The notes: generated by a model from the sequence alone, not told the origin. DNA of 64,000 nt from Mycobacterium decipiens (GCF_963853665.1 NZ_OY970459.1:2790001-2854000), one strand, 5' to 3'. Positions 42,690 through 52,187 are shown, counted from the first letter of the stretch. Translations and numbers: made by a program.

Positions 42690-43864
42690 ATGACCACGTC
42701 GACCGACAACTTGACGATTCACCACCCGATCACCGTCGGAAGTGAAGAGTTCAATGCCAATCAGCACCGCTACTACGAGTGGATGCGCCGCCACGCACCG
42801 GTTTATCGGGGCAGGCTGAAGTTTGTCGAGGAACGCGATGTCTATTTCGTGTCCCGGCACCACGACTGCCTGAACCTGGTCACCGACCCGCGGATCCGCC
42901 GGCACGTCGCGGGAGCCCAACCGCTGCCGCTGCCCAAAGCGATCCGCATGCTCACCACCGACACCATGATCTATAAGGACGACCCCGAACACCTGCGGCT
43001 GCGCAAGCTGGTCAGCCATTCGTTCACCCCACGCACGATCAGCCACCTCGAGGCACGGGTCGAGAGCGTCACGCGCGGTCTGCTGGACCAAATGACGTCC
43101 GGGCAGGAAATCGACCTGCAACAGGCCTATGCCCTGCCGGTCCCGACCACGGTGATCAACGAATTGGTCGGGGTGCCCGAAAATGACCGCTACAGGTTCC
43201 GCGACTTCGTCGAAATCATGCTCGACGGGGTCAACTGCACGACCTGATCGAGCAGCGCCGCGCCGATCCTGGCGAAGACATCCTGACCGAGCTGATCCAC
43301 GCCTGCGAGGAGGGCGAGCGCCTGTCCGACGACGAGGTCATCGCGATGGTGTTTTTGTTGATCGGCGCCGGCTACGAAACCACCTATAACCTGATCACCA
43401 ACGGAGTCGCTGCCCTGTTGGCCCACCCCGACCAGTTTTCCCGCCTGCAACGGCAACCCGAGCTGATCGGCAGCGCGGTCGAGGAGATCCTCCGTTTCAC
43501 CGGCACGGTTGGCGGCACCGAGCCCACCACGTTTGCCGCCGAAGACATCACCCTGCACGGCACTACCATCCCGCGCGGGGCGATGGTGATGGTGCTGCTC
43601 GCCGCCGCCAACCGTGACCCCGCCGAGTTCGCCGATCCAGACCTCTTCGACATCACCCGCAGCCCGAACAATCATCTGGCGTTCAGCAAAGGCAATCACT
43701 TTTGCCTCGGCGCGCACCTCGCCCGGATGGAAACCCGGATCGCGATCGCCAACCTCATCGAACACTTCCCCAACCTGCGACTAGCAATTGCACCCGAGGA
43801 GCTGAGCCTCCTGCCGGTGCCGCTGCTGAACCGGCTCAACGGCCTGCCTGTGGTGTTGCGCTGA
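42690..43864 (+). pseudogene. Cytochrome P450, broken by internal deletion/frameshift
   Basis: The N-terminal half (185 residues from ATG 42690) ends in VEIMLDGVNCTT and a stop at 43247. The second half continues in another frame from about 43241 (DLIEQRRADPGEDILTELIHACEEGERLSDDE) with AGYETT, ExxR as EILR, heme loop FSKGNHFCLGAHLAR and a normal C-terminus at 43864. A stretch of roughly 30 residues (end of G-helix region) that P450s normally have between the halves is missing, so a deletion plus frame change has disrupted it. Both halves are otherwise well preserved, suggesting recent loss. Confidence 0.85.
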
Positions 43865-43932
43865 GGTTTTCGGCGAAGCCCGCCCGGCGCAGCACCGTAT
43901 TCTGAAGACCGGACGAACGAGGGGACCGCGCC

Positions 43933-44979
43933 ATGTCTCAGACACCCGCCACCACCCGCAGCATGTTTCCCGAGATCAGCTCACGAGCGTGGGAGCACCC
44001 CGCCGATCGGACCGCCCTGTCCGCGCTGCGCCGGCTCAAAGGCTTCGACCAGATCTTGAAGCTGATGTCCGGAATGCTGCGGGAGCGTCAGCACCGGCTG
44101 CTGTACCTGGCCAGCGCGGCGCGTGTCGGGCCGCGGCAGTTCGCGGACCTCGACGCGCTGCTCGACGAGTGCGTGGATGTGCTGGACGCGCCGGAGAGAC
44201 CCGAACTTTATGTGATGCAGTCGCCGGGCCCGGATGCCTTCACCATCGGGATCGACAAGCCATTCATCGTGATCACGTCGGGGATGTACGACTTGATGAC
44301 GCACGACGAGATGCGGTTCGTGGTGGGCCACGAACTCGGCCACGCCCTGTCCGGTCACGCGGTGTACCGCACGATGATGTTGCATCTGCTGCGGTTGGCG
44401 CGATCATTCGGCGTCTTGCCGGTCGGCGGCTGGGCGTTGCGTGCGATCGTCGCCGCGCTGTTGGAGTGGCAGCGCAAATCGGAACTGTCCGGGGACCGCG
44501 CCGGGTTGCTGTGCGCGCAGGATTTGGACACCGGGATCCGGGTTGAAATGAAGCTCGCTGGTGGCAGCCAGCTGGACAAGCTGGACTCGGAGGCCTTCTT
44601 GGCGCAGGCCCGGGAATACGAGAGATCCGGCGACATGCGCGATGGGTTACTCAAGCTGCTCAACCTGGAGCTGCAGACCCATCCGTTCTCGGTGTTGCGG
44701 GCCGCCGCCTTGACCGACTGGGTGGATTCCGGCGAATACGCAAAGGTGCTGGCCGGCGACTACCCGCGTCGGGCCGACGATCGAAACGCCAAATTCTCCG
44801 ACGACCTCGGCGCGGCCGCCAAGCATTACAGAGACGGCTTCGACCAGTCCAACGACCCGCTGATCAACGGCATCCGCGACGGACTCGGCGGCATCGTCGA
44901 TGGCGTGGGACGGGCGGCCTCGAACGCGGCCGATTCGTTGGGCCGCAGGATCAGCGAGTGGCGCCAGTCCTCGAAATGA
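43933..44979 (+). CDS. M48-family zinc metalloprotease (Rv1977-like)
   Basis: A 348-residue protein equal in length to Mtb Rv1977. Zinc motif HELGH at 133-137 (FVVGHELGHALSGH); a third ligand is probably the glutamate of SELSGDRAG, the usual ExxxD position. Two mildly hydrophobic helices follow the active site; the C-terminal region is rich in glycine and alanine (IRDGLGGIVDGVGRAASNAADSLG). Relatives of the HtpX/M48 type degrade or process membrane-associated proteins. It resumes conserved synteny after the accessory block. Confidence 0.88.
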   Translation: MSQTPATTRSMFPEISSRAWEHPADRTALSALRRLKGFDQILKLMSGMLRERQHRLLYLASAARVGPRQFADLDALLDECVDVLDAPERPELYVMQSPGPDAFTIGIDKPFIVITSGMYDLMTHDEMRFVVGHELGHALSGHAVYRTMMLHLLRLARSFGVLPVGGWALRAIVAALLEWQRKSELSGDRAGLLCAQDLDTGIRVEMKLAGGSQLDKLDSEAFLAQAREYERSGDMRDGLLKLLNLELQTHPFSVLRAAALTDWVDSGEYAKVLAGDYPRRADDRNAKFSDDLGAAAKHYRDGFDQSNDPLINGIRDGLGGIVDGVGRAASNAADSLGRRISEWRQSSK

Positions 44980-45054
44980 CGGCCGCGCCAGCCCGTGCCG
45001 GACATCCCGGCTCGACGGTGGACCGACCACGCCGTCCCGGGTTTACTTCCGGTC

Positions 45055-45549
45055 ATGAACATGAGCCCCTTTGTCGCCCTGACCTCCCTGGCCGCGATCG
45101 CTAGCGCCGCATCGGGCGGAATGATGTTTGTGTTCTCCACCTTCATCATGCGCGGGTTGGACCGGACCGATCCGATCGAGGCCATCACCGCGATGCGCGG
45201 TATCAACGCCGAAGCCAACTCCAATCCGGCGTTTCTGCTGGCGTACTTCGGTGCGACGATCTTGGCTCTGGTGGTCGGCGTGTTGGCCGCGATCCAGTTG
45301 CGCCAACCCGGCAGCTGGTGGGTGCTGGTGGGAGCGGTCTTCGGGATCCTCGGCGCGATCATCACGATCGCCGTCAACGTGCCGCTCAACAACCATCTCG
45401 ACGGCGTGAATCCGGCGGGGTTGTCAGCCGCCGATGCGGCCCGCGAGTGGCAGGCCTACTTCACGACCTGGACGGCGTGGAACCACCTGCGGACCGTTAC
45501 CGCGTTCGTCTCCGCCGTGGTGATGCTGATCGGCGTGCGCTTCCGCTGA
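45055..45549 (+). CDS. DUF1772 (anthrone-oxygenase-like) membrane protein
   Basis: A 164-residue protein with four transmembrane helices: FVALTSLAAIASAASGGMMFVFSTF, AYFGATILALVVGVLAAIQL, WWVLVGAVFGILGAIITIAVNVPLNN and TVTAFVSAVVMLIGV. NVPLNNHL and a WxxxWxxxNHLRT-like segment (WTAWNHLRT) are the DUF1772 hallmarks. Some fungal members oxidise anthrones. It lies just upstream of an FAD aromatic monooxygenase, which fits a shared oxidative role, but the bacterial function is unproven. Confidence 0.85.
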   Translation: MNMSPFVALTSLAAIASAASGGMMFVFSTFIMRGLDRTDPIEAITAMRGINAEANSNPAFLLAYFGATILALVVGVLAAIQLRQPGSWWVLVGAVFGILGAIITIAVNVPLNNHLDGVNPAGLSAADAAREWQAYFTTWTAWNHLRTVTAFVSAVVMLIGVRFR

Positions 45550-45601
45550 ACAATCCGTCAGGGGGAGTGACCCGGCCGACATTGCTTCAAGTCGCTCATA
45601 G

Positions 45602-45617
45602 TACTACAGTTGTAGTA
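45602..45617. promoter_or_regulatory. Inverted repeat upstream of FAD monooxygenase
   Basis: TACTACA-GT-TGTAGTA has perfect 7-bp arms with a 2-bp spacer, 46 bp before the monooxygenase start. It is the likely operator for the convergent TetR regulator (47317-47988), whose own upstream dyad has similar ACTAC half-sites. Confidence 0.6.
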
Positions 45618-45663
45618 ACAATTCACCAATTGACGAATTCTTTCCACGGAGGCTGGTCGGGCG

Positions 45664-47397
45664 ATGACTGAACAGTTGATAACGGCGCTCGTCGTAGGTG
45701 CGGGACCGACGGGCTTGACCATGGCAAACGAACTGACGCGCCACGGCGTCGCGGTGCGGATCATCGACCGCGAGCCCGCGCCGCTGCGCACGTCGCGGGC
45801 ACTGGTCGTACAGCCTCGCACGCTGGAGATCTTCGACGACATGGGCGTGATCGACGAAGCACTCGCGGCCGGCAATCCGGCCACGTCGCTCACCATCGCG
45901 TTCAAGAAAAAGAAGGTGCAGCTTGACCTCGCCGGCGTGTTGACCGGACCGCAGAACCACACCGCCTATCCCGCCCTGCGCACTCTCTCGCAGCACGACA
46001 CCGAGCGGATACTCAGCGAGTCGCTGACCACGCGGGGTGTCCCGATCGACCGCGGCCGGGCACTGATCGATCTGAGCCAAGACGGTGACACCGTGCAGGC
46101 GTCGTTGCGCGGCGACGACGGATCAATCGAGACGGTGCAATGCCGCTGGGTCATCGGCTGCGATGGCGCTCACAGTGCGGTACGCAAGGCAGCTGGCATC
46201 GCCTTCACGGGCTCCACTTATCACGACGAGTTCATCATGGCTGACGCCAAACTCGATTGGGACCTACCACACGGCGGCCTGTACGGATTTCCCACTTCGG
46301 CAGGCATTTTCGCGGCGTTTTCCATGCCAGGCGAGAACAGATACCGCATCTTCGGCAATGTCGCACCGGGGGTCCCCCCGCGACAGGAGGGACCCGGCGC
46401 CGAGTACTGCGAGCCAACCCGGGAAGAGTTCCAGGCGATGCTCGACAAGCGGGTGCCCTTCCCGGCCAGGGTCGTCGAGGACTACTGGGTGACCCGGTAT
46501 CGGGTGCACAGCCGCGTCGTGCCCATCTATCGCCAGGACCGTGTCTTCTTGGTCGGGGACGCCGCACACGTGCACAGCCCCGCCGGGGCCCAGGGCATGA
46601 ACACCGGTATCCAGGACGCCTACAACCTGGCCTGGAAGCTTGCCCTGGTCGAACGTGGTATCTGCGATCCGGCACTACTGGACAGCTACGAGGCCGAGCG
46701 TCACCCCGTGGGCATCCAGTTGCTCAAGACGACCGACCGGTTGTTCTCAGCTCTGCTGGGGCGCAACCCGATATCGACGATCGCCCGTGGTTGGCTGGGC
46801 CCAACGGTTGCGACGCGAGTACTCACTCGACGCGCAGTGCGTCGATGGTTCGTCGGCACATTGGCGCAGTTGCGGCTGCATTACCCGGACAGTCCGCTCA
46901 ATGCTCAGGACGGTCCCCGGCAATCGGGCAAGGTTACCTGGGCTGATGCCCCCGCACCGGGCGACCGGGCACGAGAGGCCGACATGTTCTCCGGCGGGAA
47001 ACCGGGCCGCCTCTACGAGACATTCCGAGGCACCCATCACACCGTTTTGCTGTTCACCGGGTTCGACGAACAAGCGCGACCCGCCGTGGAGCTCTGCCGA
47101 ATTGCCGAACAAGTCGAACACGCCTACCCCGGGCTGGTGCGGGCGCGCGTTATCAGTGCCGAACGTTTCGTCGACCACCCGCTGGCACTTGCTGATCCGG
47201 ATCGGTCAGCGCACGCTCAGTACGGGGTCAAGTCGCAATGCGTATTCGTCATCCGCCCCGACGCACACATCGGCTACCGCGGACGACCGATCGGCGTAGA
47301 TCGGCTCCTGGCCGACCTAGCTGCCCGACTGCCCGGCGCTAGCGCGCTGCCGGCCGGTGGGTCGGCCAACCGCGGTGGCGCCGTTGGTCGCAGGTGA
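45664..47397 (+). CDS. FAD-dependent aromatic monooxygenase (PHBH/TfdB type)
   Basis: A 577-residue flavoprotein hydroxylase. Seen: the ADP-binding VVGAGPTGLTMANELTRHG (GxGxxG), the DG motif VIGCDGAHSAVRKA, and the FAD ribityl-binding GDAAHVHSPAGAQGMNTGIQDAYNLAWKLA. The C-terminal thioredoxin-like domain of phenol hydroxylase relatives is present (VLLFTGFDEQARPAVELC through AHIGYRGRPIGVDRLLADL). It adds a hydroxyl to an aromatic or polyketide substrate using NAD(P)H. The 3' end overlaps the convergent TetR gene by 81 bases. Confidence 0.9.
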   Translation: MTEQLITALVVGAGPTGLTMANELTRHGVAVRIIDREPAPLRTSRALVVQPRTLEIFDDMGVIDEALAAGNPATSLTIAFKKKKVQLDLAGVLTGPQNHTAYPALRTLSQHDTERILSESLTTRGVPIDRGRALIDLSQDGDTVQASLRGDDGSIETVQCRWVIGCDGAHSAVRKAAGIAFTGSTYHDEFIMADAKLDWDLPHGGLYGFPTSAGIFAAFSMPGENRYRIFGNVAPGVPPRQEGPGAEYCEPTREEFQAMLDKRVPFPARVVEDYWVTRYRVHSRVVPIYRQDRVFLVGDAAHVHSPAGAQGMNTGIQDAYNLAWKLALVERGICDPALLDSYEAERHPVGIQLLKTTDRLFSALLGRNPISTIARGWLGPTVATRVLTRRAVRRWFVGTLAQLRLHYPDSPLNAQDGPRQSGKVTWADAPAPGDRAREADMFSGGKPGRLYETFRGTHHTVLLFTGFDEQARPAVELCRIAEQVEHAYPGLVRARVISAERFVDHPLALADPDRSAHAQYGVKSQCVFVIRPDAHIGYRGRPIGVDRLLADLAARLPGASALPAGGSANRGGAVGRR

Positions 47398-47988
47398 TAG
47401 CTGGGCAGCACTTGGTTCAAGAACTTTCCGAACCATGCTGCGTGTGATCTCGCCGGGGCTGCGACCACCCAGGGTGTGGGGCATAACTAGCGAGGTGAAC
47501 AGCACCCCGTTGTAGAAGGTGCCGAGCAGCTCGATGTCGTCCTGCGACGGTTCGCAGTCGTTCACACGATGCGCGTCGCGCGTCAGTCTCATGGCGTCAT
47601 CGGTGATGCGGTCGAGCTCCTGACGCATATCAGGCTTTCGAGCGCACTCCAGCGCCAGTTCAAGCATCGCGAGATAGCGCCCGGGAAAACGCGTCAGCGC
47701 GTGATCGACCACGTCGCCTAGAAAGTCTGGGACGCTGACGGTTCGATCCGCCGCTGCGTACTGGGCGCGCAACTCCGTGATCAAGGCGAAGTGCAGGTCG
47801 ACGATGCGCTGAACCGTCGCCGCCACCAACGCTTCGCGGGAACGAAAGTAGTTGGACGTGGTCCCGCGCGGTACTTCGGCGGCCTCGTCCACTGCACGGT
47901 GCGATAGGCCATGCAAGCCATGCATGGCCACTAGCTCGGCGGCGACATCGGTCAGTTTGTCACGCCGCGGCTGATTACTCGGTGGCAC
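47317..47988 (-). CDS. TetR-family regulator convergent with FAD monooxygenase
   Basis: A 223-residue TetR protein. HTH: RRDKLTDVAAELVAMHGLHGLSHRAVDEAAEVPRGTTSNYFRSREALVAAT; the C-terminus resembles TetR_C_20-like ligand domains (FLGDVVDHALTRFPGRYLAMLELALECARKPDMRQEL). The C-terminal 25 residues are antisense to the monooxygenase end. Dyads lie upstream of both this gene and the monooxygenase, so it probably represses both. Confidence 0.88.
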   Translation of the reverse strand: MPPSNQPRRDKLTDVAAELVAMHGLHGLSHRAVDEAAEVPRGTTSNYFRSREALVAATVQRIVDLHFALITELRAQYAAADRTVSVPDFLGDVVDHALTRFPGRYLAMLELALECARKPDMRQELDRITDDAMRLTRDAHRVNDCEPSQDDIELLGTFYNGVLFTSLVMPHTLGGRSPGEITRSMVRKVLEPSAAQLSPATNGATAVGRPTGRQRASAGQSGS

Positions 47989-48013
47989 GTAGCTGCCTCC
48001 ACGATCGACTTAT

Positions 48014-48043
48014 CACTATGGCAATAGTAGCGCTGCCGTAGTG
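48014..48043. promoter_or_regulatory. Dyad upstream of tetR
   Basis: CACTATGGCA and TGCCGTAGTG (9 of 10 positions complementary) are separated by 10 bp. They lie 26 bases upstream of the TetR start. Read in the same direction, the half-sites YACTAYGG resemble those at 45602-45617 (TACTACAG). Confidence 0.5.
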
Positions 48044-48064
48044 GCAACCCGCGCGGTCCGCGTC

Positions 48065-48892
48065 CTACCAGACACGCACCCAGTCGACGAGCATTTGTGC
48101 GGGGTAGCTCCCTGGCCCAGGATCACCGCCACCGGAACCAGCGACCGCCAAATTCAGGACCGGAAACACCGTGTAGCCGGATTCGTTAAAGGGCCAGTCC
48201 GGCAGGGAGTTCGCCGGAACGGTGAAGTACGGTTGCGCGCCATCAACGTAATCCTCCCAGAAGCGCATACCGGCTTGGTCCCACTGGCATCGCCAGGTGT
48301 GCCACCCGCTGTCCACCGCAATGTTGCGGGTCTTCCATTCCGAACCATTCGATTTCGCATGGACGGTGGTTGCCGAAGGCCAGTTACGGTTGCCGTACCA
48401 CTCGAGAATGTCGATCTCGCCGCCACGGTCCTCATTGGACAACCACCAGGCGGGCCAGCAACCGGCGGTGAGGCAATCCAGTTTGATTCGAGCTTCCCAG
48501 GTGTGGCCGACGCCTCCCCGCCACGGGCTTTGAATTTTGCCGCTGTAGTAGGTGCTGCCTTCTTTTGCGGCACGGATTACCAGGTTGGACTTGCCATCGA
48601 GGAACACGTTTTGTCGGTCGTCGCGGTATTGCCCGATGTTCTCGGGTAGCTCCCAGAACGTCGGATCCTTGATGCGCTCACGAGCTCGCGCGACCGTCCA
48701 CTTCGACGGGTCCGGGGCCGAGCCGGCCGGTCCATCAAACTCGTCCTGGAAGAGGTAGGTCACCGATTGGCCACTGGGCGACGGCGCATCAGGTGGGGAC
48801 GGCAAAGCCCGGGCCTCCGGGAGGGGAACCGAAGCTGCCAGCGCACCGATACCCGTCATCAGCATCATGCTGCGACGATCCATCTCGGGCAT
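48065..48892 (-). CDS. GH16 beta-glucanase-like secreted protein (Rv0315-like)
   Basis: A 275-residue protein. The N-terminus (MPEMDRRSMMLMTGIGALAAS) has a twin-arginine-like signal, and a proline-rich linker follows. The GH16 domain has FQDEFDGPAGSAPDPSKW, GQYRDDRQNVFLDGKSNLVIRA and catalytic E159xD161xxE164 (GEIDILEWYG) intact; it ends MLVDWVRVW. It is similar to Mtb Rv0315, a beta-1,3-glucanase-like exported antigen, which lies elsewhere in Mtb. It would cleave glucans outside the cell. The ATG at 48892 was chosen by similarity of N-termini. Confidence 0.88.
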   Translation of the reverse strand: MPEMDRRSMMLMTGIGALAASVPLPEARALPSPPDAPSPSGQSVTYLFQDEFDGPAGSAPDPSKWTVARARERIKDPTFWELPENIGQYRDDRQNVFLDGKSNLVIRAAKEGSTYYSGKIQSPWRGGVGHTWEARIKLDCLTAGCWPAWWLSNEDRGGEIDILEWYGNRNWPSATTVHAKSNGSEWKTRNIAVDSGWHTWRCQWDQAGMRFWEDYVDGAQPYFTVPANSLPDWPFNESGYTVFPVLNLAVAGSGGGDPGPGSYPAQMLVDWVRVW

Positions 48893-49000
48893 AAACAAGG
48901 CACGATAGCAGTCGACAGGGGATTCCCGGGTGACCACTTCGCCTCGGAGCGGTCGTCGTTCTCATAACATTGCGCACAGGGGACGAGGAGGTGAGCTGCC

Positions 49001-49849
49001 ATGGGCGGGGCGAATATGCCTGAACTTGCGATTGCAACGATGCCAAGGGGTGGGCCCGGGGCATCCTGGCTGGATCGTCGGTTCCAAACCGATGCGCTGG
49101 AGTATCTCGACCGCGACGACGTGCCCGACGAGGTCAAGCAGAAGATCATCCGGGTGCTCGATCGGGTCGGCACCATGACCCACCTGCACGAGAAGTTCGC
49201 CCGCGCAGCGCTGAAACTTGTCTCCGACATACCCCGTCCGCGCATCCTGGAGCTTGGTGCGGGTCATGGCAAACTCTCGGCGAAGATCCTCGAGCTACAC
49301 CCGACCGCGACCGTCACGATCAGCGATCTGGATCCGACCTCGGTGGCCAACATCGCCGCGGGGGAGCTGGGGACCCATCCGCGGGCGCGCACCCAAGTGA
49401 TCGACGCCACCGGAATCGACGCGGAGGACGATAGCTATCACCTGACGGTCTTCGCGCTGGCATTTCACCACCTGCCGCCCGCGGTCGCCTGTCGGGCCAT
49501 CGCCGAGGCCACCCGGGTTGGGAAGCGCTTTCTGGTCATCGACCTCAAACGGCAGACGCCGTTGTCGTTCGCGCTCTCGTCGGCGCTGCTGCTGCCGCTC
49601 AACCTACTGCTGCTGCCGTGGTCGTCGATGCGGTCGAGCCTGCACGACGGCTTCATCAGCGCACTTCGTGCCTATAGCCCGTCGGCGTTGGAGACGCTTG
49701 CCCGCGCCGCCGATCCGGGCATGCAGGTCGAAATCCTGCCCGCACCGACCCAACTTGCCCCGCCGTCGCTTGCCGTTGTGTTCTCCCGTTCGGGCGCAGG
49801 GCCAACCGGAGCTAGCGAGTGCTCGACGAACCGCCGACCCGGCGAATGA
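49001..49849 (+). CDS. SAM-dependent methyltransferase (Rv1978-like)
   Basis: A 282-residue class I methyltransferase matching Rv1978 in length and position. Seen: ARILELGAGHGKL-type SAM motif (PRPRILELGAGHGKLSAKI), acidic ISDLDPTSV, HLTVFALAFHHLPPAVA. A hydrophobic stretch (ALSSALLLPLNLLLLPW) in the C-terminal half may associate with membranes. GAGGAGGTGAG precedes the ATG. The end overlaps the convergent permease gene by 38 bases. Substrate unknown. Confidence 0.88.
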   Translation: MGGANMPELAIATMPRGGPGASWLDRRFQTDALEYLDRDDVPDEVKQKIIRVLDRVGTMTHLHEKFARAALKLVSDIPRPRILELGAGHGKLSAKILELHPTATVTISDLDPTSVANIAAGELGTHPRARTQVIDATGIDAEDDSYHLTVFALAFHHLPPAVACRAIAEATRVGKRFLVIDLKRQTPLSFALSSALLLPLNLLLLPWSSMRSSLHDGFISALRAYSPSALETLARAADPGMQVEILPAPTQLAPPSLAVVFSRSGAGPTGASECSTNRRPGE

Positions 49850-51290
49850 TTCTGTAGTAGTGGAGGTAAGCCGTCGCCGGTACGACGATGAACGTGATCA
49901 CGATCAATGCAATCGAGAAGTAGTTTGGGCCGCGCCCCGCGAGAAAGATGGACCGGTAATCGAAGGACACTGCCAGCCCAACCGAGATCACGACCGCAAC
50001 GATTGGTAACACCTTGTCGGTGAACGCATTTCGCTTCACCGCCGCATGCTCGGCCGCCTGGGAACGCGCCAAGGCGATGAGCGCAATCGGCACGATGATG
50101 AACTGAACGAATCGTGCGATCACCGCCAGGCCGGTCAGGTGCAGGTTGTCGAACCGAAGTGCCAGTGGAAATGCGAGCGCCAACGACGCTGTGATCGCGA
50201 AGGCAACCATCGGCACATCGTATTGGTTCTTGCGCGACAAGCTTGTCGGCAGCACGCAGCCGTCCGCGAGCGCGGTCCACAGCCGCGGAGCACCGAACGA
50301 GGCGGCGACATTAATGCCGAACATCGATACCAAAGCCCCGACGACGACGATCGTTCGGAAGGTATCGTTTCCGATGGCCGCGGCCAGTTTCACAGTGTCG
50401 CGGGAGGCGACAATCTTGTCCGATCCCAACAACATCGCTACCGCTAGCGCGAGCAGGTAGATCACGCCGACAGAGAAGATCGCTATTGGTATGGCTCTGG
50501 GCAGGTTCCGGTCCGGTGCATCCATTTCCTCGGCGGCGTTGGCGATCGATTCGAAACCGGTGAATGCGTACAACGCGACGATCGTGGCCAGCGCCAAACT
50601 CGAGAAGGTGCTTTTGCCAATTTCGGCGACGCCGAGCAACGAGTACGGTGTCGCGCTGTACGCCGACCACGCCGTTGCATAGTTGTTCACGTGCCGCGTG
50701 GCGATGATCCACAGTCCGCCGACTATGAAGGCCGAGAGCGCGAATGCCTTTCCCACGGTTGAGGTTCCGTTCGCCCACTTGATCGCTCGGTTCCCGAAGA
50801 GATTGATCGTTAGCAGCACACCGATAAAGCCGACAAACGTCAGCGTCTTCACGCTGAACAGTTGGTCGGTGTCGGCCCAGGCCTTTTCGGGGAAGGCCAC
50901 TCGCAACAGCGTCGAGACGAACAGGGACGCAAGCACCCCCCATGCGATAGAAGCGGTAATGGCGTGGGTGACACCGACGTAGATACCGATCCGGCGCCCA
51001 AATGCGGCCGTGGTGTAGGCATACGAGGCACCGTTCGTTCTGACGTACCTCGCCGCCGTTGCAAAGACGATCGCCATTACGCCAGCGAAAAGACCAGCCA
51101 AAACGTAGGCGATCGGTGCGAAGGGTCCGGCGAGCTCGATCACCGCACCTGGAGTGAGGAAGATGCCGGCTCCGATTATCGAGTTGATCCCGAGCATGAC
51201 AACACTCCAGAAACCAAGCTTGTGGATCGCACATCCTCCAGTCCGCGGGCCGACCACCGCACCAAGGCTGTCTAGCACTGAAACCCGCAC
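49812..51290 (-). CDS. APC-superfamily amino acid permease (Rv1979c-like)
   Basis: A 492-residue protein with about twelve transmembrane helices. Seen: LGFWSVVMLGINSIIGAGIFLTPGAVIELAG at the N-terminus, and FTGFESIANAAEEMDAPDRNLPRAIPIAI, the glutamate/EEMD region typical of APC transporters. It corresponds to Rv1979c, an RD2 gene; mutations in that Mtb gene have been linked to clofazimine resistance. The natural substrate is not established. Confidence 0.9.
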   Translation of the reverse strand: MRVSVLDSLGAVVGPRTGGCAIHKLGFWSVVMLGINSIIGAGIFLTPGAVIELAGPFAPIAYVLAGLFAGVMAIVFATAARYVRTNGASYAYTTAAFGRRIGIYVGVTHAITASIAWGVLASLFVSTLLRVAFPEKAWADTDQLFSVKTLTFVGFIGVLLTINLFGNRAIKWANGTSTVGKAFALSAFIVGGLWIIATRHVNNYATAWSAYSATPYSLLGVAEIGKSTFSSLALATIVALYAFTGFESIANAAEEMDAPDRNLPRAIPIAIFSVGVIYLLALAVAMLLGSDKIVASRDTVKLAAAIGNDTFRTIVVVGALVSMFGINVAASFGAPRLWTALADGCVLPTSLSRKNQYDVPMVAFAITASLALAFPLALRFDNLHLTGLAVIARFVQFIIVPIALIALARSQAAEHAAVKRNAFTDKVLPIVAVVISVGLAVSFDYRSIFLAGRGPNYFSIALIVITFIVVPATAYLHYYRIIRRVGGSSSTR

Positions 51291-51492
51291 CGTGCCATAG
51301 ATTCCCTAGCCTCGATTTTTGAGCTATTGACCCATAGCCGCCGAGGTTGGTGGTCGAGGTGTTGGCCAAGTTGGCGATGCGAAGGCATTGGCGCACACGG
51401 GATTAGATGTGCAATTCACAAATGAAGGAATTTCGACACGCGCGGTAGTGTGCGCTAGTACAGGGCTTTTGTGGGGACGAAGGGTTGGCTCG

Positions 51493-52155
51493 GTGGACGT
51501 TGGGTGGCGAGTTGTCGTGATGTCGATCACTGTCATGGCGTTGGCTGTCTTCTCGTCGCGTGGACCGTCAGTTGCCGCGCCGCCGCCCACCCAGGTGATC
51601 ACCGCGGTGGCCGTCGGGTCCAACGGCCAGCCGATCAATGGCTTCCGAGAGGCACCTGCGCAAGGCAATGTCACCGCAGCCAGCGACTGCACGAGGCCAT
51701 CGCCGTCGGCGACGGCCGACAACATCTACTACTGTTCGCCCAGCGCCGCCGGCGCCGGCACCTGCTGGCCGTCGACGCCCGGGTCGCTGCTGTGCGTGGA
51801 TAACCCGTGGGGCAAGCGGCTGCATCGGGTGACCTATGACGGTCCGCTCCCGCCGGTGCGGCCCATCGCTACACCAGACCCGTTCGCGCTGGTCCTCGAT
51901 GACGGCACACGTTGCCTGCTACGCAACGGCGGCGCCTGGGGCGGGCGCGATGACGGGTACGTCGGCGTCTACGGGTGCGGCGACCCCAGCGCGAACCTCG
52001 CGGTGCTGTGGTTACCCAGCCAGGGCCCCGGCACCTGCATCGACCGCGCGGCTCCGGTGTGGACGGTCAAAGTCGGTCAACTCGGCACACCGAGCACCCA
52101 CCTTCCGCCACCCCAGATCCGCGGGGTGACGACCGCTTGGTTCGCCGGGGTTTGA
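51493..52155 (+). CDS. Small secreted protein (Rv0320-like)
   Basis: A 220-residue protein. A signal peptide (VVVMSITVMALAVFSSRGPSVAAPP) is followed by a cysteine-rich domain: DCTRP, YYCSPSAAGAGTCWPS, LLCVDNPWGK, TRCLLRNGGAWGGRDD, YGCGDPS, GTCIDRAAPVWTVKVG. The eight cysteines suggest four disulfides. Similar in length and layout to Mtb Rv0320 from memory. Function unknown. The GTG at 51493 has a weak GAAGGG upstream; the frame continues further upstream without resemblance to protein. Confidence 0.72.
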   Translation: MDVGWRVVVMSITVMALAVFSSRGPSVAAPPPTQVITAVAVGSNGQPINGFREAPAQGNVTAASDCTRPSPSATADNIYYCSPSAAGAGTCWPSTPGSLLCVDNPWGKRLHRVTYDGPLPPVRPIATPDPFALVLDDGTRCLLRNGGAWGGRDDGYVGVYGCGDPSANLAVLWLPSQGPGTCIDRAAPVWTVKVGQLGTPSTHLPPPQIRGVTTAWFAGV

Positions 52156-52187
52156 GCGCCGGTTGGGGGGCCGCAACCGAGCCACGG

